From contig JALHOC010000004.1 of NCBI GenBank assembly GCA_022843225.1, positions 1 through 64,000 of the forward strand: 64,000 nucleotides of DNA, in the 5' to 3' direction. This stretch comes from Hyphomonadaceae bacterium. GTDB taxonomy: Bacteria; Pseudomonadota; Alphaproteobacteria; Caulobacterales; Aquidulcibacteraceae. A program made the position numbers and the translations under genes. Below the pieces are notes generated by a model. The model did not search any database, had not been told where the DNA came from, and saw only the letters and a program-made list of their open reading frames with translations. This document shows, piece by piece, positions 8,130-17,119 of this stretch; position 1 is the stretch's first letter, and each line of letters starts with the position of its first letter.

Positions 8130-10295
8130 ATGAACCGCCGTGAACTTCTCGTCGCGACAGCAGCCGCCGCCCTCTTGCCCGCTTGCGCCTCCACTGGAGC
8201 TTCCATGATCCCCACACCGCCAATCGCCCGTATCGAGCCCAAGACCATCACACAACTCGGCCGCACGCGCGTCGACAACTACGCCTGGCTCAAGGACGAC
8301 AATTGGCAGAACGTTATGCGCGATCCGTCACTATTGCGCGCCGACGTGCGCGTTTATCTTGATGAAGAAAACACCTACCGCGAGGCGGTAATGGCGCCGA
8401 CGGTGGACCTTCAGGAGCGCATCTATCAGGAGATGCGTGGCCGCACGAAGGAGGACGACAGCTCGGTGCCGACGCCGGATGGGCCGTGGGAATATTATCG
8501 CCGCTTCGAAACCGGCGCACAGCACCCCAGATACCTGCGCCGACCGCGCGGTCAGGAGAGCGGCGAGCAAGTGCTGATCGACGTCGATGCGCAAGCGGCC
8601 GGTAAAACCTATTATCGCGTGATCGCCGCCGACCATTCGCCGGACCATGCGCTATTCGCCTACGCCGTCGATGAGCAGGGTTCGGAAATCTACACCCTCT
8701 TCGTGAAAGACCTGACGAGCGGCGAGACGCTCGCAAGCACGATCGCCAACTGCACCGGCGATTTCTGCTGGTCGCCGGACTCGCGTTACATCTTCTGGAC
8801 GTTCCGCGACGATAATGGGCGACCCGCCAAGATCTATCGCCGGCCCGCGCGCGGCGGCGAGGACGCACTGGTTTATGACGAACCTGATGACGGCTTCTTC
8901 CTCAGCGTCGCGCCGACAGAAAGCCGCGCGTTCATTGTGATCACGGCCGGCAATGGCAGCCAATCCGAGTACTACACGATCCCCGCCGCGACGCCGGCGG
9001 CGGCGCCCACCTTGTTCAGCGCCCGCGAGGCCGATCTGCTCTATGCGCCGACGCATTGGAACGGACGTTGGTACGTTCTGACCAATGCCGATGGCGCGAC
9101 AGACTTCAAAATCATGACCTGCGCGCCCGGCGCCACCGCCCGCGCGCAGTGGCGTGACTTCATTCCGCATCAAGAGGGACGCTACATTCTCGGGCTCAGC
9201 GCCACAAAGAACTACCTTGTGCGCGCCGAGCGCGCCAACGCTCTGCCCCACATTGTTGTCCGCCAAGCAAGCGGCGACGAGCATGCGATCGCGTTGGAAG
9301 AAGAAGCTTACAATCTCGAACTCGCCGGCGGCTACGAATGGGATACGCCGATCCAGCGCTATGTGTACGATTCACCTACGACACCGCCGCAATGGTTCGA
9401 TTATGACATGGCCGCGCGTACACGTGTGCTGCGGAAGACTTTGGAAATTCCCTCCGGCCACAACCCCGCTGACTACCTGGCGCAGCGCTTCTTCGCCACG
9501 GCCAGCGACGGCAAGCGTGTGCCCATAACCGTACTCATGAAACGCGGCACCCCAACCGATGGTTCCGCCCCGCTCTATCTCTACGGCTACGGCTCTTACG
9601 GCATCTCGATGGACGCGGACTTCTCCATTCGCCGCTTTAGCTTGGTGGATCGCGGATGGATTTACGCGATCGCCCATGTGCGAGGCGGATCGGAGATGGG
9701 CTTCGGCTGGTTCCAAGATGGGCGACGCTTCGCCAAGAAGAACACCTTTACCGACTTCATCGCCTGCGCCGAGGATCTCGTCGCGCGCGGCTACGGACGC
9801 GCCGGGAACATCGTCTGCGAAGGCCGTTCAGCAGGCGGCCTGCTGATGGGCGCGATCAACAATATGCGCCCCGATCTCTGGGCAGGCGTCATCGGCGGCG
9901 TGCCCTTCATCGATGTGATGAACACGATGAGCGACACGTCGCTGCCGCTGACACCGCCGGAATGGCCCGAATGGGGCAATCCGCTCCAAGACCCGGAAGC
10001 CTATGACTACATCGCTTCCTACTGCCCCTACATGAACATCGAGCGCAAAGCCTATCCGGCCGTGCTCTCAACCGGGGGGCTCACCGATCCGCGGGTGACC
10101 TATTGGGAGCCAGCGAAATGGGCAGCGAAGCTACGCCCGCACACAACCAGCGGCCGCCCAGTGCTGCTGAAAATGAACATGGGCGCGGGCCACGCAGGCT
10201 CAGCCGGACGCTTCGAGTTCCTGCGCGAACTCGCGCACGACTACGCCTTCGCGATCAAAGCCATCGGCGCGGAGGAAGCCGGCGGGGCGTTCTAG
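8130..10295 (+). CDS. ptrB: Prolyl-oligopeptidase-family peptidase (oligopeptidase B type), lipoprotein
   Basis: The S9 serine peptidase has an N-terminal propeller and a C-terminal alpha/beta-hydrolase domain. The catalytic triad is Ser567 (GRSAGG), Asp653 (TDPRV) and His688 (GAGHAG), with the spacing seen in oligopeptidase B. Oligopeptidase B cuts short peptides after Arg or Lys. Unusually, the start MNRRELLVATAAAALLPAC reads as a twin-arginine-like signal with lipobox Cys19, so the enzyme is probably exported and lipid-anchored; E. coli PtrB is cytosolic. The gene converges with a peptide-binding protein gene, sharing CTAG as stop for both. Confidence 0.88.
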   Translation: MNRRELLVATAAAALLPACASTGASMIPTPPIARIEPKTITQLGRTRVDNYAWLKDDNWQNVMRDPSLLRADVRVYLDEENTYREAVMAPTVDLQERIYQEMRGRTKEDDSSVPTPDGPWEYYRRFETGAQHPRYLRRPRGQESGEQVLIDVDAQAAGKTYYRVIAADHSPDHALFAYAVDEQGSEIYTLFVKDLTSGETLASTIANCTGDFCWSPDSRYIFWTFRDDNGRPAKIYRRPARGGEDALVYDEPDDGFFLSVAPTESRAFIVITAGNGSQSEYYTIPAATPAAAPTLFSAREADLLYAPTHWNGRWYVLTNADGATDFKIMTCAPGATARAQWRDFIPHQEGRYILGLSATKNYLVRAERANALPHIVVRQASGDEHAIALEEEAYNLELAGGYEWDTPIQRYVYDSPTTPPQWFDYDMAARTRVLRKTLEIPSGHNPADYLAQRFFATASDGKRVPITVLMKRGTPTDGSAPLYLYGYGSYGISMDADFSIRRFSLVDRGWIYAIAHVRGGSEMGFGWFQDGRRFAKKNTFTDFIACAEDLVARGYGRAGNIVCEGRSAGGLLMGAINNMRPDLWAGVIGGVPFIDVMNTMSDTSLPLTPPEWPEWGNPLQDPEAYDYIASYCPYMNIERKAYPAVLSTGGLTDPRVTYWEPAKWAAKLRPHTTSGRPVLLKMNMGAGHAGSAGRFEFLRELAHDYAFAIKAIGAEEAGGAF

Positions 10296-11920
10296 GCTTC
10301 GCGAATGCCGAACCAACGCGCGCGGTGGATATCCTCGAGATTATCCTCGTAGCCGGTGATGTCGGGATGCACGAGGTTAGTCGAGTTGATGAACACACTC
10401 ATGCACATGGGCGCGTCGTTCAACGCCAATTGCTCGGCTTGGTTCATGAGCTCGCCGCGCCGTGCTGCATCTGACTCGAAATCAGAGAGATGCACCGACT
10501 GGTCATATGCTGGGTTTGAATAGCCCGCATAATTCTGCGCGCCGGTGCGGGTCTCGAACAAATAGAGATAGTTTTTCGCGTCGTTATAATCGGCGATCCA
10601 GCCGCCGTCGCCGGCATCGAAGTTTTTGGCGCGCAAATTCGCGTAGTGCACCTGCACCTCAACGCCGCGAAGCTCCACGCTCACCCAAGGCGCGATGCTG
10701 GTCCAGTCATTCTGCGCCACCACCGCGACGCGCGGATTATCGCTGGTGTTGCGATGCGAGAACTCAAAGCGCAGCGGATTGTTCGGGCCGAACCCTGCTG
10801 CGCGCAGCAGACGCTCTGCTTCGCGCTTACGCTCGGCGATCGGCACGTTCATCCACGGATAGCGCGCAGTTCCTGGATAATTGGCGATCCCAGGCGGGAC
10901 CAGAGAGAACGCCGCACGCTCGCCGGTTTTGTAAATTTGCGAGGCTACGAATTCGCGGTCATAGGCCATGGTCAAGGCTTGACGCACGCGCGGATCGTTG
11001 AAAGGCGCTTTCGTCGTATTGAACGAAAAGTAGTTGCACGTCAGGTACGGGGCCACGCGCACATAACCCGGCAACGCCGCACGCAGCGTCTCGACCTGGT
11101 TGGAGGGAAACCGCGTCGACCAGCCCGCCTCGCCGCTCATCACTTTACGCGCGGCGGCGTTCACATCAGTGGTTGGATAATAATATAGATGTTCGAGCAC
11201 TACGTTGTTGGCATCGAAAAAGCTTGGATTGCGCACCAGGTGGATGATGTAGTTCGACCACCATTTCTCGACTTTGAACGGGCCATTGACGGCAATGTTC
11301 TCTGGTTTGACCCACGCCGCGCCGTGGCGCTCCACCACGTGCTTCGGCACAGCATAAGCGGTGTAGTGCTTCAGCAATTGCGGCAGGTACGGCGCTGGAT
11401 GCTCAAGCTGAATTTCGAGCGTCAGATCGTCGAGCGCAGTGACGCCAAGCAGGTCTGGGTCCATCTCGCCATTATTGACCGCCTGAGCGTTCTTGATCGG
11501 ATAGAGTATGGAGGCGTAGTCCGAGAGCGTCTCGGGATTAAGGATGCGTTTGAAGCCAAACTCGAAGTCGTGCGCGTCGCAGGCTTCGCCGTCCGACCAA
11601 AGCGCGCGGCGCAAATAGAAAGTCCAAGTGCGGCCATCGGCGCTCGTTTCCCAGCGTTCGGCCATGCCAGGGATGGGCTCGGACTTCTCGTCCTCGGTGG
11701 TGAGGCCGATGAACATATTGCCGATGACGTTGTTCTCCCACGAGCCCGACGCCTTATGAGGGTCGAGCGAAAGCGGCTCGCCCTGATTGGAGATGTCGAG
11801 CGTTTTGCGCACCTTGTCGAAGCCAATGATGCGCCCGTTGGCGCATGCGCCCAGCGATGTCGTCACGCCGAGGCCGCCGGCGCCCGCGAGCAGGGAACGA
11901 CGATTGGTCCAGAACGCCAT
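10292..11920 (-). CDS. oppA: Peptide ABC transporter substrate-binding lipoprotein (OppA type)
   Basis: This family 5 solute-binding protein (542 aa) captures oligopeptides in the periplasm. It starts MAFWTNRRSLLAGAGGLG, a twin-arginine signal followed by lipobox Cys26 (LGAC). The family motif SLDPHKASG lies near residue 50. I chose ATG 11920; an upstream extension to 12025 overlaps the permease gene. It is the last gene of oppB-oppC-oppA, two bases after the oppC stop. No OppD or OppF ATPase gene follows. Opp is assigned by family and context; dipeptide or other substrates remain possible. Confidence 0.9.
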   Translation of the reverse strand: MAFWTNRRSLLAGAGGLGVTTSLGACANGRIIGFDKVRKTLDISNQGEPLSLDPHKASGSWENNVIGNMFIGLTTEDEKSEPIPGMAERWETSADGRTWTFYLRRALWSDGEACDAHDFEFGFKRILNPETLSDYASILYPIKNAQAVNNGEMDPDLLGVTALDDLTLEIQLEHPAPYLPQLLKHYTAYAVPKHVVERHGAAWVKPENIAVNGPFKVEKWWSNYIIHLVRNPSFFDANNVVLEHLYYYPTTDVNAAARKVMSGEAGWSTRFPSNQVETLRAALPGYVRVAPYLTCNYFSFNTTKAPFNDPRVRQALTMAYDREFVASQIYKTGERAAFSLVPPGIANYPGTARYPWMNVPIAERKREAERLLRAAGFGPNNPLRFEFSHRNTSDNPRVAVVAQNDWTSIAPWVSVELRGVEVQVHYANLRAKNFDAGDGGWIADYNDAKNYLYLFETRTGAQNYAGYSNPAYDQSVHLSDFESDAARRGELMNQAEQLALNDAPMCMSVFINSTNLVHPDITGYEDNLEDIHRARWFGIREA

Positions 11921-11922
11921 GT

Positions 11923-12831
11923 TTACCGCTCCTTCGGGTCGAGCGCATCGCGCAAGCCGTCGCCCAGGAAATTGAGCGCCAGCAGTGTCACCAACATCGT
12001 CACCGCTGGCGTGATCAGCATCCACGGCGCTTGGAGCTGATCCTTGCCGCGCGCGAGCAAACTGCCCAGCGAAGCGAGCGGCTCTTGCACGCCTAGGCCG
12101 ATGAATGACAGAAAGCTCTCAGCCAAGATGATCACTGGAATGTTCAAGGTCGCAAAGACCACCACAGGCCCGAGCACATTCGGCACGATGTGACGAAACA
12201 CGATCTCCATCGGGCGAGCGCCCGCCGCGCGGGCGGCTTCGACGAATTCCTTGCGACGCAGCGAAATCGTCTGGCCGCGCACGATACGCGACATGGTCAA
12301 CCACTCGACCGCGCCAATCGCCATGAAAATGAAGATCAAATTCATGATCGGATCGTCGAACTGAAAGACCGTCATCAGCACGATTACGAAAAAAATGAAC
12401 GGGATGGCGTAAAGAACATCGACAAACCGCATCATGGCTTCATCGAGAAATCCGCCAATAAATCCAGCTATTGCGCCATACGCAACGCCGATGGTGAGCG
12501 CCACAGCTGTCGCCGCGAAGCCGACAAGCAAGGAAATCCGCAGCCCGAACAAAGTGCGCGCGACCATGTCGCGACCCTCAGTGTCAGTGCCCAAGATGTG
12601 CCAATTGTCCAGGGTCGGCGCGATGCCGACGCTTTCGCGGAAAATGGCGTCGGTCGGGTGCACCCACAGCATCGGCCCGAACACAGCCAGCAGAACAAGC
12701 ACCGCCACCACATACAAGCTCGCGACAGCGGCGGGGTTGCGCATCAGCCGGCGACGCGCATCATCCCAGAGAGAACGCCCTTTCATTGTCTCTGGCGGCG
12801 GCGTTTCGTTGTCGAGAACGGCATCCGTCAT
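11923..12831 (-). CDS. oppC: Peptide ABC transporter permease (OppC type)
   Basis: This 302-residue inner-membrane permease has a cytosolic N-terminal tail, a first helix near 38-58, a periplasmic loop with GTDTEGRDMVARTLFG, and five more helices. The EAA loop that contacts the ATPase is visible as EAARAAGARPMEIVFRHIVPN, near residues 205-225. The long first loop after helix 1 is typical of OppC/DppC. It overlaps oppB by four bases (ATGA) and so is coupled to it. Confidence 0.93.
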   Translation of the reverse strand: MTDAVLDNETPPPETMKGRSLWDDARRRLMRNPAAVASLYVVAVLVLLAVFGPMLWVHPTDAIFRESVGIAPTLDNWHILGTDTEGRDMVARTLFGLRISLLVGFAATAVALTIGVAYGAIAGFIGGFLDEAMMRFVDVLYAIPFIFFVIVLMTVFQFDDPIMNLIFIFMAIGAVEWLTMSRIVRGQTISLRRKEFVEAARAAGARPMEIVFRHIVPNVLGPVVVFATLNIPVIILAESFLSFIGLGVQEPLASLGSLLARGKDQLQAPWMLITPAVTMLVTLLALNFLGDGLRDALDPKER

Positions 12832-13757
12832 GTCGCACGCGCCCTGGGGTCAAGCACGCGGTACATCAGATCCGCGGCAAGGTTGAACAAAATGATCAGC
12901 ACCGAGTACACGAGCACCACACCCATCACGAGCGTGTAGTCGCGCTGGCCGGCGGCAAGCACGAATTGTTTGCCTATGCCTGGCAGCTGGAACACCGTCT
13001 CGATCACGAACGAACCAGCCATGACGCCTGCGAGCGCCGGTCCTACATACGAGACAATCGGCAACAAAGCGATCGGGAGGGCATGGCGCAAGATCACTTG
13101 CGCCTCCGGTAAGCCCTTGGCGCGCGCCGTGCGGATGGCGTTCGAGCGCAAAGTCTCAATCATGCTCGCGCGCATCAGCCGCGAGATGATCGCGATCAGC
13201 GGCAGCGCGAGCGTGAATACCGGCAGCACAAGGTACCGAAGGCCAAACTCGTCCCGATACAACCCGCCCGTGGGCAAAATCTGCAATTGCACCCCGAACA
13301 CCAATTGAACGATAGGCCCTACAACCAAAGGCGGCAGGCAAACGCCCGCAATGGCCAAGGCCATGACCACATAATCTTGCGCTTGGTTTTGGCGTAGCGC
13401 GGCCATGATGCCCAGCCCGCCGCCGATGAGAAGCGCCAAGGCCATCGCGCTAATCCCCAGGATCGCGCTCGTGGGGGCGCCCTCGGCGATGATATCGCCG
13501 ACGGTCTTGTCCTTATAGACCATGGACGGCCCAAGATCGCCGCGCGCCAGACCGCTGAGGTAACGCATCAATTGTTCGTGGACCGGCAAATCGAGCCCAA
13601 ATTTTGCTTCGAGCCGAGCCTCGATGGCCGGCGGCACCTGGCGTTCCTTGGTGAATGGCCCGCCAGGAGCGGCATGCATGAGAAAGAAACAGGCGGTTAT
13701 AATGGCCAAGAGAGTGGGAACAGCGACGATAAGGCGCCTAATGGTCTGAGCGAGCAT
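12828..13757 (-). CDS. oppB: Peptide ABC transporter permease (OppB type)
   Basis: The 309-residue permease partners OppC. The first helix is at 9-28 and is followed by HAAPGGPF, as in OppB. The EAA-like loop (TARAKGLPEAQVILRHALP) sits near residues 205-225, and LPGIGKQF marks the C-terminal part. I chose ATG 13757 (MLAQTIRRLIVAVP); an in-frame start at 13820 has no family support. It is the first gene of the importer operon and is divergent from the gene at 13832, so its promoter should lie in 13758-13831. Confidence 0.93.
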   Translation of the reverse strand: MLAQTIRRLIVAVPTLLAIITACFFLMHAAPGGPFTKERQVPPAIEARLEAKFGLDLPVHEQLMRYLSGLARGDLGPSMVYKDKTVGDIIAEGAPTSAILGISAMALALLIGGGLGIMAALRQNQAQDYVVMALAIAGVCLPPLVVGPIVQLVFGVQLQILPTGGLYRDEFGLRYLVLPVFTLALPLIAIISRLMRASMIETLRSNAIRTARAKGLPEAQVILRHALPIALLPIVSYVGPALAGVMAGSFVIETVFQLPGIGKQFVLAAGQRDYTLVMGVVLVYSVLIILFNLAADLMYRVLDPRARAT

Positions 13758-13831
13758 TCCCCGTACCGTCCAAATCTGCAATTGCGGAGCGAACCTTGCT
13801 TCCCCGGCAAGCCATGTCAACGTGGACCATC

Positions 13832-14266
13832 ATGAACACTATCCGCTGGGTCACACCTGAGTTCGCTGTCGCGCCGCAAATAACGCCAGAAGGCCTCGCC
13901 GAGGCGAAGGCGGCTGGATTCCAGGCGGTGATCAACAACCGACCGGAGGCCGAACAAGCTGGCCAGCCGACCTCCGCCGAAATGAGCGCCGCGGCCGAAT
14001 CCCTGGGTCTGCCCTACCGAGCGCTGCCGTTCCAAGGCGCCCCACCGCCAGCTGTCGTCGCCGCGACCGCCGAGCTGCTGGACCAGCTCCCCAGCCCTGT
14101 TCTGGCCTATTGCCGAACTGGCACGCGCTCAATAATGGCGTGGGGGATGGCGCAGGCGCTCTCGGGGGCGCGTTCGCCCGATGAAATAATCGCCTTGGCG
14201 GCAAAGGCAGGCTACGACATTGCGGGAACGCGAGGGGCGCTCGAGGCGCTCTCTCCACGGAGCTAA
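13832..14266 (+). CDS. TIGR01244-like sulfur-transferase / phosphatase-fold protein
   Basis: The protein has the small tyrosine-phosphatase-like fold of the TIGR01244 family (also seen fused to Blh-type hydrolases). The start reads IRWVTPEFAVAPQITPEGLAE, and the P-loop YCRTGTRS holds the candidate catalytic Cys94. Relatives are linked to sulfide and persulfide handling, but phosphatase activity is also possible. The start is uncertain. ATG 13832 follows GTGGA at a sensible distance; ATG 13814 and an upstream start at 13796 are alternatives. Its TAA stop is shared with a convergent 40-residue ORF (CTAA). Confidence 0.75.
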   Translation: MNTIRWVTPEFAVAPQITPEGLAEAKAAGFQAVINNRPEAEQAGQPTSAEMSAAAESLGLPYRALPFQGAPPPAVVAATAELLDQLPSPVLAYCRTGTRSIMAWGMAQALSGARSPDEIIALAAKAGYDIAGTRGALEALSPRS

Positions 14267-14385
14267 CCAACTGCTGGCGCGACTAACACCCATGCCGTCT
14301 TGAGCATCACAATGAGAGACAAAGCGAGCAGCACCGTGCGAACGCGGTCCAAAGCGAACACAATTATGCTGAATGCGCGGGCCAT
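14263..14385 (-). CDS. Small hydrophobic protein (40 aa), single-helix candidate
   Basis: An ATG-to-TAG ORF of 41 codons fills the gap between the TIGR01244-like gene and the ATP-grasp gene. The product begins MARAFSIIVFALDRVRTVLL and continues with ALSLIVMLKTAWVLVAPAVG. This is an amphipathic start followed by a 20-residue hydrophobic helix with few charges. The stop shares CTAA with the convergent neighbour, exactly like other convergent pairs in this window, which argues for a real gene. I see no strong ribosome-binding site in front of it, so confidence is moderate. It would be a small inner-membrane peptide of unknown role. Confidence 0.45.
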   Translation of the reverse strand: MARAFSIIVFALDRVRTVLLALSLIVMLKTAWVLVAPAVG

Positions 14386-14427
14386 GGGTACAAGGCACGC
14401 AAACTCCGGGCCGCAGGGGACCCACTA

Positions 14428-15387
14428 TTGAGCGCTGACGCTAACCATTCAGTGTACCAAACCTCGGGCCGCGTCTGGCTAAAGGATTTTGAGTTCGGCC
14501 TCACCGGCCTGACCGTACGCAAAACCGGTGCGCGCGTGCCGTATTCGCCCTCTGTTTTCGCGCAAGTGTTCGACTGGTTCCGCTATTATTTCGCGGCGAT
14601 CGGCATCGAGCGTCAAACGCCCTCATTCACCATCGCTTTTACCCCGGAGCGCGCGCGGCCCTGGTATCTGATTTGGGCGGTGTCGCGCGCCGCCGGCGCT
14701 GTCTATACAAGCGATGCCTCAAACGCCGACGTGGTGATGCAGTTCGAGGACGCCACCTACTCGCCCAACACTCCGCCAGCGCGCCTCAAGCCTGGCGCGA
14801 AACTGATCAATTTTGGCTGCACCGACGTTTCTAAATCTCGCGTCGCCTGGGCCTGTGAACAGGGGTTCGGCTATAAGCTCGCCGTCGATCCGCTTACGCA
14901 CACCGGCCCGGCAGTGGAAAAATCCGAGATCAACGCGGCTCATGACGGGCGCATTGTTCAATGCCCCACGAAACCGCTTCCCGACCGCGTCTACCAGCGC
15001 GTGATCGATAATCGCAGCGCCGACCCCAATATCGTTGAAGATCTGCGCACCTGCACGGTCGGCGGCAAGGCGGCGTGCGTTTTCATTAAACGTCGCCCCG
15101 TAACCAAACGCTTCCTCAACACGAACACTGAAGTTGTGCTGCGGAGGCCGGAAGACGTGTTCACGCCCCAGGAACTGAGCCAGATCACAGCGTTCACGCG
15201 CGCCATCGGCTTGGATTGGGGGGGCGTCGATGTGCTCCGCGATCGTGCCGATGGCCGCCTTTACATCGTTGATGCAAACAAGACCGACATGGGTCCGCCG
15301 ATTTCCCTGAACTTGCCTGATAAAGTCAAAGCCGCTCGCATGCTGGCGAAGGCGTTCAGAGATTATGTGCGCGGCCCGTCGAACTAA
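14428..15387 (+). CDS. ATP-grasp-like protein of unknown function (319 aa), TTG start
   Basis: The start is TTG, supported by AGGGGA eight bases upstream and by the lack of a nearby ATG. The C-terminal part has the look of an ATP-grasp metal site: LDWGGVDVLRDRADGRLYIV followed by DANKTDMGPP (about residues 262-292). KTD is in the place of the usual Asn/Glu metal ligands. The central part has a basic strand (CVFIKRRPVTKRF). The N-terminal half looks like a nucleotide-fold or lectin-like cap and contains YSPSVFAQVFDWFRYYF. No ligase family is recognised, and the substrate is unknown. A neighbouring MBL hydrolase gene starts 14 bases downstream. Confidence 0.65.
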   Translation: MSADANHSVYQTSGRVWLKDFEFGLTGLTVRKTGARVPYSPSVFAQVFDWFRYYFAAIGIERQTPSFTIAFTPERARPWYLIWAVSRAAGAVYTSDASNADVVMQFEDATYSPNTPPARLKPGAKLINFGCTDVSKSRVAWACEQGFGYKLAVDPLTHTGPAVEKSEINAAHDGRIVQCPTKPLPDRVYQRVIDNRSADPNIVEDLRTCTVGGKAACVFIKRRPVTKRFLNTNTEVVLRRPEDVFTPQELSQITAFTRAIGLDWGGVDVLRDRADGRLYIVDANKTDMGPPISLNLPDKVKAARMLAKAFRDYVRGPSN

Positions 15388-15401
15388 GTGGATGGGTGAG
15401 T

Positions 15402-16313
15402 ATGGCGTCTAAGATACCGTTCGTGACCGACATGGACTTTGTCTATGGCGAGCCACAGCAGGTGAGCCCCCTCATTCGTAGGGTCGTGGCCAACAATGCC
15501 GGGCCGTTCACCTACAAAGGCACCGGCGTCTACATCATCGGCAAGGGTGACGTCGCGCTCATCGATCCGGGGCCTGACACGCCCGAGCATCTCGACGTGC
15601 TGATGCGCGCGCTCAACGGCCAAACCCTAACGCACATCTTCGTCACGCATTCCCATCAGGACCATAGCCCCGCCGCGCACCCCTTGGCGGAGCGGACCGG
15701 CGCCAAGGTTTGCGCCAGCATCATCCCGATCCGGCCGAGCGATTGCGACACCATCCGTCTTGAAGCCGGCGATGATCTCACGTTCCGCCCGCACATCGCC
15801 GTCAATGACGGCGATCGTTTCTCGGGACCTGGCTGGACGATAGAGGTGGTCGCCACCCCCGGCCATACAACGCACCATATGGCCTACGCGCTCATCGAGG
15901 AAAACGCGTTGTTTCCGGGGGACCACATCATGGGCTGGTCCACCACCATCATCGGGCCGCCGGACGGCGACATGACCGCCTATCTCAACAGCCTCGAAAA
16001 GGTCCGCGACCGCGACTTCACCACCTTGTGGCCCACGCACGGCCCGCCAATCCGCGAGGTGCGTCCTTTTATCGACGCGTATCTCGAGCACAGGTTTGAT
16101 CGCGAGCGCCAAGTGCTCGCGCAGCTCGAAAGGGGCAAGCGTCTGATCAAGGATATGGTCGTCGAGATGTATGCCGACGTGGACAAGCGCTTGCATCCCG
16201 CAGCCTGCCATTCCGTGCTCGCGCACGTCATACGGCTGGTGGAGTTAGGCCGCGTCGGCTGTGAGGGCCCGCCCTGCGTCGACACCGAATATTGGCTACG
16301 CCGCGCGGCTTAG
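15402..16313 (+). CDS. MBL-fold metallo-hydrolase (LACTB2-like)
   Basis: The metal motif THSHQDHSPAA lies near residues 82-92, then TPGHTTHHM with a second His and GDHIMGW with the bridging Asp. A C-terminal winged-helix part (about 215-300) is typical of the LACTB2/RNase Z-like group. The enzyme probably uses two zinc ions to hydrolyse an ester, thioester or phosphodiester. The substrate is not evident. ATG 15402 is chosen; GTG 15396 is an alternative two codons up. The last stop is shared with the convergent DUF1499 gene (TTAG). Confidence 0.85.
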   Translation: MASKIPFVTDMDFVYGEPQQVSPLIRRVVANNAGPFTYKGTGVYIIGKGDVALIDPGPDTPEHLDVLMRALNGQTLTHIFVTHSHQDHSPAAHPLAERTGAKVCASIIPIRPSDCDTIRLEAGDDLTFRPHIAVNDGDRFSGPGWTIEVVATPGHTTHHMAYALIEENALFPGDHIMGWSTTIIGPPDGDMTAYLNSLEKVRDRDFTTLWPTHGPPIREVRPFIDAYLEHRFDRERQVLAQLERGKRLIKDMVVEMYADVDKRLHPAACHSVLAHVIRLVELGRVGCEGPPCVDTEYWLRRAA

Positions 16314-17101
16314 CCTGCGCTTTCCGCCGCCTGCAGACGCGCGCGCAATTCCTGCAAATACGGTCGCATACGCGCGGCGTTTGCGCCCAGGTCGGAACGG
16401 CCGACACGGCTCACTGAGCGCATGTCTATCCGCGCGCCCGAGCCGTCGGGGCGCACGCGGATAGCGATGTCATCGACGAAGCCGTACCAGAAGCTCTCGG
16501 CGGTCGCCTCGATGTCGCCCGCGCCCGCATCATCGCGGTTTACCTGCCAAGCCTGCTCGCGCGCCAACGCCAGCGCGATCTCGAACGCACGCCCAGGCGC
16601 AAGCCCGGTCGAGACATGGGTGATGTCGGGGTACGCCTCACGTTGCAAATCAGAATAGAGACGGTCATCGCCCGCACGCTTGGTCAAGAGATCGAGCCCG
16701 TTACCGTCAGGCACTGCTTCGCGCGCCTCGACAACAGCGAGCGAGAAGCCGGGCGGCTCGGCGAGATCCGTCGAGATGTCGTGGATCGGCGGCACAGCCG
16801 CCGCTTGCTGGCGTACATAGAATGCATAGCCCAAGCCGAGCGCGGGGATCAGCACCGCGATCAACGCGGAGATGACGCCACGGCGCGGCGGCGTGAAGAA
16901 AGCAATCAGCAAGCCTAGAAGCGCGAGCGCGGCGACCGCCAATACAAGCCGCGGGCCCCACACGAAGGTCAGCTGGCCAAAGCCGAGCCGCCAATCGAAC
17001 ACGCCAAACTTGGTGCCTAAGGCGGCTACGAGAAAATACACGGGCAAGAGCAACGCCGCGATCAGCGCGAGACGTACCCACCAGTCGCGAAACCCGTCCA
17101 T
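16310..17101 (-). CDS. DUF1499 membrane protein
   Basis: Three membrane helices occupy about residues 10-28, 45-65 and 72-92. A soluble C-terminal domain from about 110 begins PPIHDISTDLAEPP, the hallmark of DUF1499, and ends with an invariant-looking SVSRVGRSDLGANAARMRPY. The family has no settled function; the domain probably faces the periplasm. It sits 18 bases after the acyl-CoA ligase stop and converges with the MBL hydrolase. Confidence 0.85.
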   Translation of the reverse strand: MDGFRDWWVRLALIAALLLPVYFLVAALGTKFGVFDWRLGFGQLTFVWGPRLVLAVAALALLGLLIAFFTPPRRGVISALIAVLIPALGLGYAFYVRQQAAAVPPIHDISTDLAEPPGFSLAVVEAREAVPDGNGLDLLTKRAGDDRLYSDLQREAYPDITHVSTGLAPGRAFEIALALAREQAWQVNRDDAGAGDIEATAESFWYGFVDDIAIRVRPDGSGARIDMRSVSRVGRSDLGANAARMRPYLQELRARLQAAESAG

Positions 17102-17119
17102 GTCGTCCCCCAGATTCGG

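Noticed and set aside
10292-13757. A complete Opp operon was looked for
   Set aside because: No oppD or oppF is present; the sequence after oppA is the convergent peptidase gene, so the importer is incomplete here.
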